Of a stretch of DNA of 64,000 nucleotides, positions 27,555 through 36,079 are shown piece by piece. Position 1 is the stretch's first letter, and each line of letters starts with the position of its first letter. Below the pieces are notes generated by a model. The model was not told the origin of the DNA. It did no database searches and saw only the letters and a list, made by a program, of their open reading frames with translations. Both the position numbers and the translations under genes were made by a program. Origin of the DNA: Lachnospira sp. UBA4346 (GTDB lineage: Bacteria; Bacillota; Clostridia; Lachnospirales; Lachnospiraceae); contig DGTC01000020.1 in the NCBI GenBank assembly GCA_002394205.1, forward strand, positions 40,975-104,974, read 5' to 3'.

Positions 27555-27583
27555 TTGAAAAAAGCAGACTAATATACTAAAAT
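27555..27583 (+). promoter_or_regulatory. Promoter of pgi
   Basis: TTGAAA, 17 bp, TAAAAT, ~80 bp before the pgi start. Confidence 0.55.
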
Positions 27584-27664
27584 AGAAACATACAAAATAA
27601 ACTGGGTGGAATTGTGAAATTGACGGGGGATTTTGTGTAAATTAATAAAATATGGAGGGTTTTT

Positions 27665-29011
27665 ATGGGACAGGTTCGATTCAACTATGCAAAGACAGCA
27701 GGTTACGTTCATGAACATGAAGTAGAATCAATGAAAGCAGTCGCACAGAGTGCGAAAGAATTATTGTTATCAAAGACAGGAGCAGGCAATGACTATCTTG
27801 GATGGATTGATTTGCCGGTAGAGTATGATAAGGATGAATTTGCAAGAATCAAGAAAGCAGCAGAAAAGATTCAGTCAGATTCAGAAGTATTCGTTGTGAT
27901 TGGTATCGGAGGTTCATACCTCGGTGCACGTGCAGCGATTGAATTTTTAGGACATAATTTCTTTAATTCTGTTTCTAAGGAAGTGCGTAAGGCACCAGAA
28001 GTATATTTTGTAGGAAACAGTATCAGTTCTACATATTTAGCAGGTTTGATTGATGTGATTGGGGACAGGGATTTCTCCGTAAATATCATTTCTAAGTCAG
28101 GTACAACAACAGAACCTGCAATTGCATTCCGTGTATTTAAGAATCTCTTAGAGAAGAAATACGGTAAGGAAGAGGCTGCAAAGAGAATCTATGCAACAAC
28201 AGACAGACAGAAGGGGGCATTAAAGAAGTTAGCAGATGCAGAGCATTATGAAGAATTCGTCGTACCGGATGATGTAGGCGGTCGTTTCTCCGTACTTACG
28301 GCAGTAGGTCTTCTTCCAATTGCTGTCAGCGGTGCAGATATTGATGCATTGATGGAAGGTGCAGCAAGTGCAAGAACACGCTGCATTAACAATGCATTTG
28401 AAGAAAATGATGCAATGCAGTATGCAGCACTTCGTAATATTATGTTGCGTAAGGGCAAGTCTGTTGAAATCTTATGTGATTATGAGCCAAGTCTTCACTA
28501 TACATTAGAGTGGTGGAAGCAGTTAATGGGTGAGTCAGAAGGCAAGGACAACAAAGGATTGTTCCCGGCTAGTGTGGATTTGACAACAGATTTACATTCT
28601 ATGGGACAGTTCATTCAGGATGGTTCCCGTATTATGTTTGAGACAGTATTAAATGTTGAGAAGCCTCGCGTAGAACTTACCATTGAAGCAGAAGATGAAG
28701 ATTTAGATGGTTTGAATTACCTTGCAGGTAAGAGTGTTGATTTTGTTAATAAGTGTGCGATGAACGGAACAATTCTTGCACATACAGATGGCAATACACC
28801 AAACCTTCTTGTCAATATTCCGGAACAGAATGCATTCTATCTTGGAGAATTATTCTATTTCTTCGAGTTCGCATGTGGTCTGTCAGGCTATATGTTGGGA
28901 GTGAATCCATTCAATCAGCCGGGTGTTGAAAGCTACAAGCACAATATGTTTGCATTACTCGGCAAGCCGGGATTCGAAGCAGAAGGCGAAGAATTAAGAA
29001 AGAGATTATAA
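27665..29011 (+). CDS. pgi: Glucose-6-phosphate isomerase
   Basis: 448 residues, the shorter Gram-positive form. VVIGIGGSYLGARAAIEFL, SKSGTTTEPAIAF and the signature stretch GSRIMFETVLNV are clear. It interconverts glucose-6-P and fructose-6-P in glycolysis. It has a TATGGAGG site, its own promoter and a terminator. Confidence 0.97.
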   Translation: MGQVRFNYAKTAGYVHEHEVESMKAVAQSAKELLLSKTGAGNDYLGWIDLPVEYDKDEFARIKKAAEKIQSDSEVFVVIGIGGSYLGARAAIEFLGHNFFNSVSKEVRKAPEVYFVGNSISSTYLAGLIDVIGDRDFSVNIISKSGTTTEPAIAFRVFKNLLEKKYGKEEAAKRIYATTDRQKGALKKLADAEHYEEFVVPDDVGGRFSVLTAVGLLPIAVSGADIDALMEGAASARTRCINNAFEENDAMQYAALRNIMLRKGKSVEILCDYEPSLHYTLEWWKQLMGESEGKDNKGLFPASVDLTTDLHSMGQFIQDGSRIMFETVLNVEKPRVELTIEAEDEDLDGLNYLAGKSVDFVNKCAMNGTILAHTDGNTPNLLVNIPEQNAFYLGELFYFFEFACGLSGYMLGVNPFNQPGVESYKHNMFALLGKPGFEAEGEELRKRL

Positions 29012-29022
29012 AATATAAACGG

Positions 29023-29074
29023 GGGACTCAGGTGCTTTCATACTATAAATGTGAGGGCATCTGAGCCTTTTGTG
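29023..29074 (+). terminator. Terminator of pgi
   Basis: GGACTCAGGTGC and GCATCTGAGCC pair around a loop of about 20 bases, then TTTTGTGTTTT. Confidence 0.75.
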
Positions 29075-29100
29075 TTTTATTTTAAATAGATGTGGTATGA

Positions 29101-29229
29101 ACTAATGGGAATTTGTACCAGAAAAGCAATACGAATGAAATATTTTGTAAATCTATCAAGAATATTAATGATAAAGAAGGAGTGACTCCATTATTGGATT
29201 CCGAAGGAAAAGTTGTTATAACAAGATAA
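29101..29229 (+). pseudogene. Possible 3' remnant of a lost gene
   Basis: An open stretch of ~42 codons without a start ends ...TPLLDSEGKVVITR-stop. It reads like a protein C-terminus rather than intergenic sequence, with an in-frame stop just upstream. The parent gene is not recognised. Confidence 0.25.
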
Positions 29230-29297
29230 GAACCTTTACAAATGGTGTGATGTAAGATAATAATTTTAGAAATTTAATGTAAAAAGGAGAATGTACA

Positions 29298-30260
29298 ATG
29301 AAGATAGTGATTATGGATGCGCAGACATTAGGCGCAGATATGGATTTGAAGCAGTTTGAGAAGTTAGGAGAGGTCGTTGTATATGAACGCTGCCCACAGG
29401 AAGAAGTGATTGCAACATTGCAGGAGCAGAATCCGGATGTCATTTTAATTAACAAGATTGTTATGGGCGCAAAGGAAATGGCAGCAGCGTCGAATTTAAA
29501 GATGATTGCAGAATCAGCGACAGGATATAATAATATAGATATTGCGTATGCAAAAGAACATGGAATCCGTGTGGCAAATGTTGCAGGATATTCCACACAG
29601 TCTGTTGTACAGCATACATTTGCAATTTTGTTCTACTTGTATGAAAAATTGGCATATTATGATAAATATGTAAAAGACGGAGAATATGCAAAATGTCCAA
29701 TCTTTACGCATTTTGACCATTTGTTCCATGAACTTGCAGGCAAGACTTGGGGAATCATAGGACTTGGTGCAATTGGCCGTGGCGTTGCAGATGTAGCAAA
29801 GGCATTTGGCTGTAGGGTGGTATACTATTCAGCCAGTGGTCACAGCTATGATACAGAATACGAACAGGTAGACTTTGATACATTATTAACACAGTCAGAT
29901 ATTATTTCCATTCATGCACCACTTAATGAATACACAAAGAATCTGATGAACTATGATACATTCAAGAAGATGAAATCATCTGCATATCTGGTAAATGTTG
30001 GTCGTGGACCGATTGTCAATGATGCAGATTTAACAAAGGCATTAAAAGAAGATTTAATTGCCGGTGCAGCCATCGATGTATTAACAGCCGAACCAATGGA
30101 AAAAGACAATCCACTGTTAGAGATTCAGGATAGTGAAAAACTGCTCATCACACCGCATACAGCATGGGCAACCGTAGAAGCAAGAACACGCCTTGTCGAT
30201 GAGTTGTATCTGAATATCGAAGCATTTATGCAGGGAAAGGAACGGAACGTCATCGCATAA
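29298..30260 (+). CDS. D-2-hydroxyacid dehydrogenase
   Basis: 320 residues of the D-isomer-specific family (hydroxypyruvate/glyoxylate or related 2-oxoacid reductase). NAD site WGIIGLGAIGRGVADVAKAF; catalytic residues in VNVGRGPIVND (Arg), the Glu of AIDVLTAEPME, and His in ITPHTAWA. It has an AAAAGGAG site. The exact substrate is not determined; hydroxypyruvate reductase-like is my best guess. Confidence 0.88.
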   Translation: MKIVIMDAQTLGADMDLKQFEKLGEVVVYERCPQEEVIATLQEQNPDVILINKIVMGAKEMAAASNLKMIAESATGYNNIDIAYAKEHGIRVANVAGYSTQSVVQHTFAILFYLYEKLAYYDKYVKDGEYAKCPIFTHFDHLFHELAGKTWGIIGLGAIGRGVADVAKAFGCRVVYYSASGHSYDTEYEQVDFDTLLTQSDIISIHAPLNEYTKNLMNYDTFKKMKSSAYLVNVGRGPIVNDADLTKALKEDLIAGAAIDVLTAEPMEKDNPLLEIQDSEKLLITPHTAWATVEARTRLVDELYLNIEAFMQGKERNVIA

Positions 30261-30275
30261 TCCAATTCATTTCGC

Positions 30276-30960
30276 AGAGCGTCCGTAAGCCACCAATTCC
30301 GTGTTCATAAGTTGCGAAGTTTGGTATACATTCAGAGAAACCTAGACGGGCGAACAGAGAACCGCTCGTCAGCACACCCTCATACAAGGTTTGTGGCACT
30401 GCCGAAAGTAGAAATGTATCGGGGAATATCTTAATAAAACGACACAACAGCAGAGCGAAAAATAATTTATTTTGCAAGTTCAACATGTCTGAGCCGAAGG
30501 CGAGTTTTGAACTTGCAAAAAAATTGATTTTTGGCGGAGCGTCCGTAAGCTACAAACTCCGTGTTCATAAGTTGGCGGAGGTTGTTGTACATTCAGAAAA
30601 GCCTAGAAGAACAAAAAGAGAACCGCTCGTCAGCACACCCTCATACAAGGTTTGTGGCACTGCCGAAAGTAGAAATGTATCGGGGAATATCTTAATAAAA
30701 CGACACAACAGCAGAGCGGAAAATAATTTATTTTGCAAGTTCAACATGTCTGAGCCGAAGGCGAGTTTTGAACTTGCAAAAAAATTGATTTTTGGTGGAG
30801 CGTCCGTAAGCCATAAACTCCGTGTTCATAAGTTGGCGGAGGTTGTTGTACATTTAGAAAAACCTAGAAGGGCGAAAAGATAATTTATTGGAAAAACACA
30901 ACATGTTTGAGCCGAAGGCGAGTTTTGCGTTTTTCCCAAAATTCATCTTTTCAGCACTTC
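30276..30960. repeat. Tandem ~260-bp structured repeats, 2.6 copies
   Basis: GTCCGTAAGC recurs at 30281, 30541 and 30802, with near-identical sequence between. Each unit ends in a hairpin with a conserved loop containing GAGCCGAAGGCGAG. The first two stems are 14-bp perfect (TTTTGCAAGTTCAA / TTGAACTTGCAAAA, at 30470-30520 and 30731-30781). The third has a different but still paired stem (GGAAAAAC...GTTTTTCC, 30890-30936). The open frames across the array on both strands follow the repeat period and lack ribosome sites, so I do not call genes. Confidence 0.85.
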
Positions 30961-30987
30961 GTCCGTTCGTCAACAATCTTCGCAAAT

Positions 30988-31260
30988 CTAATCTTCTTCA
31001 ATCACCTGAACTTCCATATACGAAAATTCAATCTCCTCAATAAAATTATCCTGCAAAAACCGCACCTTCGAGTGCCGTTGAAACTGTTCCACATTCGAAT
31101 CAAGCCAGATAGGTTCGCTTAAATCAAATTCATAACAGGCTTCCCGGATGCCATCAAATATCTTTCTCGTACGGTTTAAAGATAAATCATCATTTTCAAT
31201 TACCGTATCTTTTACCATGTGATTGTTTTCATCAAAGATTTTACACCATAAACGAAACAT
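30988..31260 (-). CDS. Hypothetical protein
   Basis: 90 residues, acidic (MFRLWCKIFDENNHMVKDTV at the start), no membrane segment or known motif. It begins 12 bases after the dtd stop, with an AGGAGG site in that gap, so it shares a transcript with dtd. Family not recognised; codon use matches its neighbours. Confidence 0.65.
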   Translation of the reverse strand: MFRLWCKIFDENNHMVKDTVIENDDLSLNRTRKIFDGIREACYEFDLSEPIWLDSNVEQFQRHSKVRFLQDNFIEEIEFSYMEVQVIEED

Positions 31261-31272
31261 CTAAAAATCCTC

Positions 31273-31722
31273 CTATTCAAAGTCTCTGCTGTCTAAAACA
31301 ATCGTAAATGGACCGTCATTTTCTAAATCCACCTTCATATCTGCGCCAAATTCACCTGTTTCTACACAGTCACACTGTTCCTTAAAAAGTGTAATCGCCT
31401 GCTCATACAGTGCATTTGCATTATCTGGATTACCGGCATTGAAAAAACTCGGACGATTGCCCTTACGACAGTCTGCATATAATGTGAACTGGCTGACAAG
31501 GAGAATCGAACCATTTACATCTTTAATACTAAGGTTAGTCTTATCATTTTCATCAGCAAAGATGCGCAGTTTCATAATCTTATCTATGAACTTCGGCAGC
31601 ATATCTGCACAATCTTCTTTGCCAACGCCCATAAGAATTAAAAGTCCTTTTCCAATCTTACCAATACAATTTCCATCTACCGTAACAGATGCGTGGTTGA
31701 CACGCTGTATAACAAATTTCAT
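31273..31722 (-). CDS. dtd: D-aminoacyl-tRNA deacylase
   Basis: 149 residues from the ATG 6 bp after GGAG (an ATG 12 bases upstream overlaps that site). It removes D-amino acids wrongly loaded on tRNAs. N-terminal MKFVIQRVNHASVTVDG, LLVSQFTLYADCRKGNRPSF with the catalytic-region SQFTL, and NDGPFTIVLDS with the Gly-Pro motif are typical of Dtd. Confidence 0.96.
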   Translation of the reverse strand: MKFVIQRVNHASVTVDGNCIGKIGKGLLILMGVGKEDCADMLPKFIDKIMKLRIFADENDKTNLSIKDVNGSILLVSQFTLYADCRKGNRPSFFNAGNPDNANALYEQAITLFKEQCDCVETGEFGADMKVDLENDGPFTIVLDSRDFE

Positions 31723-31922
31723 AATATGCTCCAATCATTTTAAAGTGTCCCCATTATAACAGAAAATAATAATTGTGTACATCTGCTGTGTGAAAAAGAG
31801 AGGAACAGTAAAAATAACGTATAATACAGAATGAATAAAAAGAAGGGATTATCTTTTGAGGGGATGTATCAATGCTTCGTCTGAAAAATTTTATAGAAAA
31901 TTGAAAGAATGTTTAAACAAAA

Positions 31923-31957
31923 AGGATGTCCCTGTATTATTGCGACAGAGACATCCT
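31923..31957 (-). terminator. Terminator downstream of the phosphofructokinase gene
   Basis: AGGATGTCCCTGT pairs with ACAGAGACATCCT; on the minus strand it is followed by TTTTTGTTT. The 346-base gap around it (31723-32068) otherwise holds only short inverted repeats (CGTCAA/TTGACG, GATATTCAT/ATGAATATC). Confidence 0.75.
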
Positions 31958-32068
31958 AAAATTCTATTAGGTAAATCGTCAAATAGGAAAAGTCACAATT
32001 GACGATGCTTGATATTCATAGAGCGATTGAATCAGATATTGCCGCATGAATATCATATGTAGTAAAAA

Positions 32069-33292
32069 TTACATATTTACGTTCAAATGTCTTGGAAGAC
32101 CGTCAACCATAATAGGTGAAAGTTCAGCCTGAATTAATGGACGGATATAACGTATGAGATCTTCTGTTACATAATCATCATCTGTGATCCATTCAAGAGG
32201 TACTTTCTTCTCAATGTTAGCAATTTCGTGTACATCATGTGTTTCTGTAATGCACATGTATGGATCGTCTGAGATTCTCTTTAATACAACAACACGGCCT
32301 GTCTCCCCTTCGAAAGCAGCCTTTACAGCAGCACCACCTACGTTAAATGCTTCTGTAATATCTGTACGGGATGTCATATGTGCGGCACAACGCTGCATTG
32401 TAGATAATTCAACGGCACGAGTTTTGATACCAAGTTCCGCACCAATCTTATTTGCAAGGAACTTTGCAGAACCTGCAAGCTGCTTATGACCAAATGCATC
32501 GACAAATTCTACGTGATCTGATAATTCAAATACATATCTTCCGTCAGCAACCTTAATACCTTCAGAGATTGCAATAACCATAGAGCGTCCCTGAGAACTC
32601 TTTTTCTTTACAGCAGTCATAAATTCGTTAATATCAAATACCTTCTCCGGAAGATAAATCATATCAACACCTTCGCAATCTTCGCCCTTAGCAAGAGCAG
32701 CTGCAGCAGTAAGCCAGCCGGCGTTACGACCCATAATCTCAACAATTGTGATTGTTGGATAATCATATACAAGACCGTCGCGGATGATTTCTTTCATTGT
32801 TGCAGCAATATATTTTGCAGCACTACCAAAACCAGGAGTGTGATCTGTTACGGCAAGGTCGTTGTCGATTGTCTTAGGTACACCGATAAATTTAATATCA
32901 CTCTTTACAATGGCAGCATAATCTGATAACTGCTTAATAGTATCCATAGAGTCATTGCCACCAATATAGAAGAAGTACTTGATGTTTAATTTATCTAATG
33001 TAGCAAAAATCTTTTCATATACAGCTCTGTCGGCATCGATTTCAGGAAGTTTGTAACGACAAGAACCCAAGTAAGAAGATGGTGTTCTCTTTAAAAGATC
33101 GATATCGATGTCAGTCTTAATTTTTTCAGAAAGGTCTACATACTGATCATCAAGGAGCCCCTTAATTCCATGAAGCATACCATAAACCTTCTGCGCACCA
33201 CGGTCTTTTGCTGTTTTAAAAACACCTACAAGACTTGAGTTAATTACTGATGTTGGACCACCTGACTGACCAACGATTACATTTCCAACCAT
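32069..33292 (-). CDS. pfp: Phosphofructokinase, PPi-dependent type
   Basis: 407 residues, starting at the ATG after GGAGG (a TTG 12 bases upstream is part of that site). Converts fructose-6-P to fructose-1,6-bisP. The donor-site residues are those of PPi enzymes: GGNDS with D114 where ATP enzymes have Gly, and PKTIDND with K140 where ATP enzymes have Gly. MGRNAGWLTAAAALA is the substrate-binding block. PPi use would save ATP in this fermenter; it is inferred from these two residues. Confidence 0.9.
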   Translation of the reverse strand: MVGNVIVGQSGGPTSVINSSLVGVFKTAKDRGAQKVYGMLHGIKGLLDDQYVDLSEKIKTDIDIDLLKRTPSSYLGSCRYKLPEIDADRAVYEKIFATLDKLNIKYFFYIGGNDSMDTIKQLSDYAAIVKSDIKFIGVPKTIDNDLAVTDHTPGFGSAAKYIAATMKEIIRDGLVYDYPTITIVEIMGRNAGWLTAAAALAKGEDCEGVDMIYLPEKVFDINEFMTAVKKKSSQGRSMVIAISEGIKVADGRYVFELSDHVEFVDAFGHKQLAGSAKFLANKIGAELGIKTRAVELSTMQRCAAHMTSRTDITEAFNVGGAAVKAAFEGETGRVVVLKRISDDPYMCITETHDVHEIANIEKKVPLEWITDDDYVTEDLIRYIRPLIQAELSPIMVDGLPRHLNVNM

Positions 33293-33337
33293 ATATTCCT
33301 CCAATCCTCCGTTATTTATAACGGGTATTATAAAATA

Positions 33338-33366
33338 ATTCTATCATATTTATAAAAATGGTACAA
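33338..33366 (-). promoter_or_regulatory. Promoter of the phosphofructokinase gene
   Basis: Minus-strand TTGTAC (33366-33361), 17 bp, TAGAAT (33343-33338), about 45 bp before the start codon. Confidence 0.55.
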
Positions 33367-33553
33367 CTATTTTTAAAAAAAGTATAAACAGTCAAACATA
33401 TTTTCGGATTTATGCAAATGAATTCTTGAAAATTTAGTTATTATGTAGAAAATTAGAGTGGATAAAGTACATTTTACAGGAACTGGTTGTTGGTATTTTG
33501 GAGAAAATATAGTACAATACGTTCAGATATTATGGAAACGCAAGGATTGAATT

Positions 33554-33576
33554 TATGTATATTGTATACATAAAGG
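33554..33576. promoter_or_regulatory. 10-3-10 palindrome before the HD-domain gene
   Basis: TTTATGTATA-TTG-TATACATAAA is a perfect palindrome 38 bp before the HD gene. Its 17-base centre recurs at 44215-44231. It may be an operator or a hairpin. Confidence 0.45.
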
Positions 33577-33613
33577 GACGCATCCTGTGGGAATTGAAAA
33601 GAGGTTAAATTAC

Positions 33614-34270
33614 ATGGCAAATCGATGTGATGCCGGAACAAGCAGCCGGAGAAGAAACTATAAACAATATTATAAGAAGGCAGAATTATCCAGATTGGAT
33701 AAAATTCCATATTTAGGGAAATCTGTTGAGGGAATTCGTCGTGGACACAAGAAACGTGATTTGTCGGGAAAAGAATATATTTTAAGTGTGAAAGATACAA
33801 TTCAGTCACCGGTTGTACAGCAAATGAAGCAGTACAATCATCATAGTCATACAAATTGTTTTGAACATTCGGTTCATGTTTCCTATTATAATTACCTGAT
33901 TTGTAAGAAATTCGGGTGGGATACACAGGCGGCAGCAAGAGGCGGTCTGCTTCATGATCTGTTCTTGTATGACTGGCATCATTATGAGCAGAAAGCAGGC
34001 GAACGTATGCATGGATTTGAGCATCCGACGAAAGCACTGAAAAACGCACAGAATCATTTTGATATTACACGCAAAGAAGGTGATATCATTGCAAAGCATA
34101 TGTTTCCGCTGACGATTACGCCACCGAAGTATAAGGAGTCTTATGTGATTGTTATGACGGATAAGTTCTGTAGTGTGTGTGAAGTCATGGACAGATTCTT
34201 TAAACAGAGCAAGCGCAAGACTTTTTATCCGAAGAAAAATCGTGTACGTAAAAACGCAGCACGGTTATAG
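33614..34270 (+). CDS. HD-domain phosphohydrolase family protein
   Basis: 218 residues from the ATG after AAAAGAGG; a GTG 27 bases upstream is possible. The HD metal site reads NCFEHSVHVSYYNYL (His), GGLLHDLFLYDWH (His-Asp), then GFEHPTKAL and a later His/Asp (IAKHMFP, MTDKFCS). Such enzymes hydrolyse phosphate esters of nucleotides or similar compounds. The N-terminal ~45 residues are basic and not part of the domain. Substrate unknown. Confidence 0.85.
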   Translation: MANRCDAGTSSRRRNYKQYYKKAELSRLDKIPYLGKSVEGIRRGHKKRDLSGKEYILSVKDTIQSPVVQQMKQYNHHSHTNCFEHSVHVSYYNYLICKKFGWDTQAAARGGLLHDLFLYDWHHYEQKAGERMHGFEHPTKALKNAQNHFDITRKEGDIIAKHMFPLTITPPKYKESYVIVMTDKFCSVCEVMDRFFKQSKRKTFYPKKNRVRKNAARL

Positions 34271-34395
34271 ATGGTTGTGGCGATGAAAAGACAAATTATT
34301 GATGAAATGAAAGCGGTCATTTGGCTACAAATGTGTGACTGACCAATAAATATGGAAATAAATCAGTAGGCAGGATTGCAGGTAAGGAGGCTTGT

Positions 34396-35109
34396 ATGTA
34401 TTTAGAAAAGAATCAGATCGGAGTATTTGAAGGAACACGTAAGATTAATGCACAGGGACAGGATTTGGAAAGTTTTCTGGAAGCATATGATCCAAAGAAA
34501 TATGACAATCCGTGTAATACGGTAGATACGTTGGTGTTTACGTATGATAAAGAGAAGAAAACGGTTAAAAAGTTATTGCTGATTCGCAGAGGAAATCATC
34601 CAAGTATTGGAAAATGGGCACTTCCGGGTGGATTTGTAGAGTATCGGGAAGATTTAGACAAAGCGGCTCTTCGGGAATTGCAGGAAGAGACGGGGGTTAC
34701 GGATATCGAAGTCATGCAGTTAAAAAGTTATGGCGCATATGACAGAGATCCGCGAACAAGAATTATTACGACAGCTTACGCTGCGCTTGTTGAAGAAGGC
34801 AGCGTGCGTGCACAGGCAGGAGATGATGCAGAAGATTCCGGCTGGTTTCGGGTGGAAGATGATTTTGATGGAAATGTATCTGTACAAGATGGGATTGTCA
34901 CAGAGATTCATAATGTTTCATTGATTCAGGATGCACCGAGTACGCTCCAGTTGCATAGTGTAATAGAGGTTACATATCGTAAGGATGCGATTTTGCAGGA
35001 AAAGACGTATCGTGTGACAGCATCTGATCTTGTGGCGGCAGACCATGGAGCAATTATCTTAGAAGGATATCATTTTGTGAAAGATAAGCTCAATGGAGTG
35101 CGTGTGTAA
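34396..35109 (+). CDS. Nudix hydrolase
   Basis: 237 residues. Nudix box GGFVEYREDLDKAALRELQEETGV is complete (GX5EX7REUXEEXGU), at about residues 76-98, preceded by GKWALPGG. A ~70-residue C-terminal extension has no clear family. These enzymes hydrolyse nucleoside diphosphate-linked compounds; substrate unknown. AAGGAGG ribosome site. Confidence 0.9.
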   Translation: MYLEKNQIGVFEGTRKINAQGQDLESFLEAYDPKKYDNPCNTVDTLVFTYDKEKKTVKKLLLIRRGNHPSIGKWALPGGFVEYREDLDKAALRELQEETGVTDIEVMQLKSYGAYDRDPRTRIITTAYAALVEEGSVRAQAGDDAEDSGWFRVEDDFDGNVSVQDGIVTEIHNVSLIQDAPSTLQLHSVIEVTYRKDAILQEKTYRVTASDLVAADHGAIILEGYHFVKDKLNGVRV

Positions 35110-35171
35110 AGATTGTATAACATGCTGGTTGATTTGCAGACAGAGTAAAAGAGAGAGTTAGGAAGAAAAAG

Positions 35172-35891
35172 ATGGCAAGAGTAGAATTTAAGCCGGGAAA
35201 TATGTTATATCCGGTACCGGCAGTGATGGTTAGTTGTATGCGACCGGGAGAAAAGCCGAATATTATAACAGTTGCATGGGCAGGCACAGTCTGTTCAGAT
35301 CCTGCAATGGTATCTATATCCGTTAGACCGAATCGGTATTCTCACGCAATTTTAATGGAAACAAAAGAATTTGTTATTAATTTAACAACAGAAGCGTTGT
35401 GCAGGGCTACCGATTTTTGCGGTGTGCGTTCCGGCAGGGATATTGATAAATATAAAGAAATGCATCTGACACCGAGTGTTTCAAAAAAGATAGCGGCACC
35501 TGGAATTGCAGAAAGTCCGGTTAATATTGAGTGTAAAGTGACGAAGGTGGAACATTTAGGAACACATGATATGTTTCTTGCTGAGGTGGTTGCGGTAACA
35601 GTCGACGAGGCGTACTTGAATGAATCAGGCAGATTTGAACTGAATCAGGCAAAGTTGGTAACATATTCACATGGGGAGTACTTTGCATTGGGGAAAAAGC
35701 TGGGAAAATTTGGGTACTCTGTGGATAAACGGATGCATCATACAGAAAAAAGTATGGAAAATCATCACCCGACAGATGAAACAACGGCAAAAAAAGAAAG
35801 CAGCCGCCACAGCAAAGCCAAAGCGCAGGCAAAGAGAAAACAGAATCATAAGAGAAGTACAAAGAATTTGAAAAAGAAATCAAAAAAATAA
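35172..35891 (+). CDS. Flavin reductase-like FMN-binding protein with basic tail
   Basis: 239 residues. Residues 1-190 are a flavin reductase-like split-barrel domain (PNIITVAWAGTVCSDPAMVSISVRP, FVINLTTEALCRATDFCGVRSGRD). The last ~45 residues are a Lys/Arg/Ser-rich, probably unstructured tail (KAKAQAKRKQNHKRS and KKKSKK) not usual for the family. The tail is in frame and uses ordinary codons. It may bind nucleic acid or membrane; this is a guess. Confidence 0.88.
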   Translation: MARVEFKPGNMLYPVPAVMVSCMRPGEKPNIITVAWAGTVCSDPAMVSISVRPNRYSHAILMETKEFVINLTTEALCRATDFCGVRSGRDIDKYKEMHLTPSVSKKIAAPGIAESPVNIECKVTKVEHLGTHDMFLAEVVAVTVDEAYLNESGRFELNQAKLVTYSHGEYFALGKKLGKFGYSVDKRMHHTEKSMENHHPTDETTAKKESSRHSKAKAQAKRKQNHKRSTKNLKKKSKK

Positions 35892-35974
35892 GGTATTAAT
35901 CCTAAAAAATGTTAAAAGTGCATAAAAATTTACCGAAAAAGACAAAAATATGGTACTTTATTCATGTTTATCGC

Positions 35975-36003
35975 TTTACAAAGACTATTTGAAGTGCTAT
36001 TAT
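35975..36003 (+). promoter_or_regulatory. Promoter of the M23 peptidase gene
   Basis: TTTACA, 17 bp, TATTAT, about 75 bp before the start. Confidence 0.5.
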
Positions 36004-36079
36004 CTAGTTGTTACAAAATTGTTACAGAACGATTAATATTTAACAGTCGTATGATGATATGATTATTAATGGAGGAAAT

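Noticed and set aside
30485..30883. 132-codon frame across the tandem repeats, and mirror frames on the other strand
   Set aside because: The protein repeats with the DNA period, has no ribosome site, and the region is explained by structured DNA/RNA repeats.
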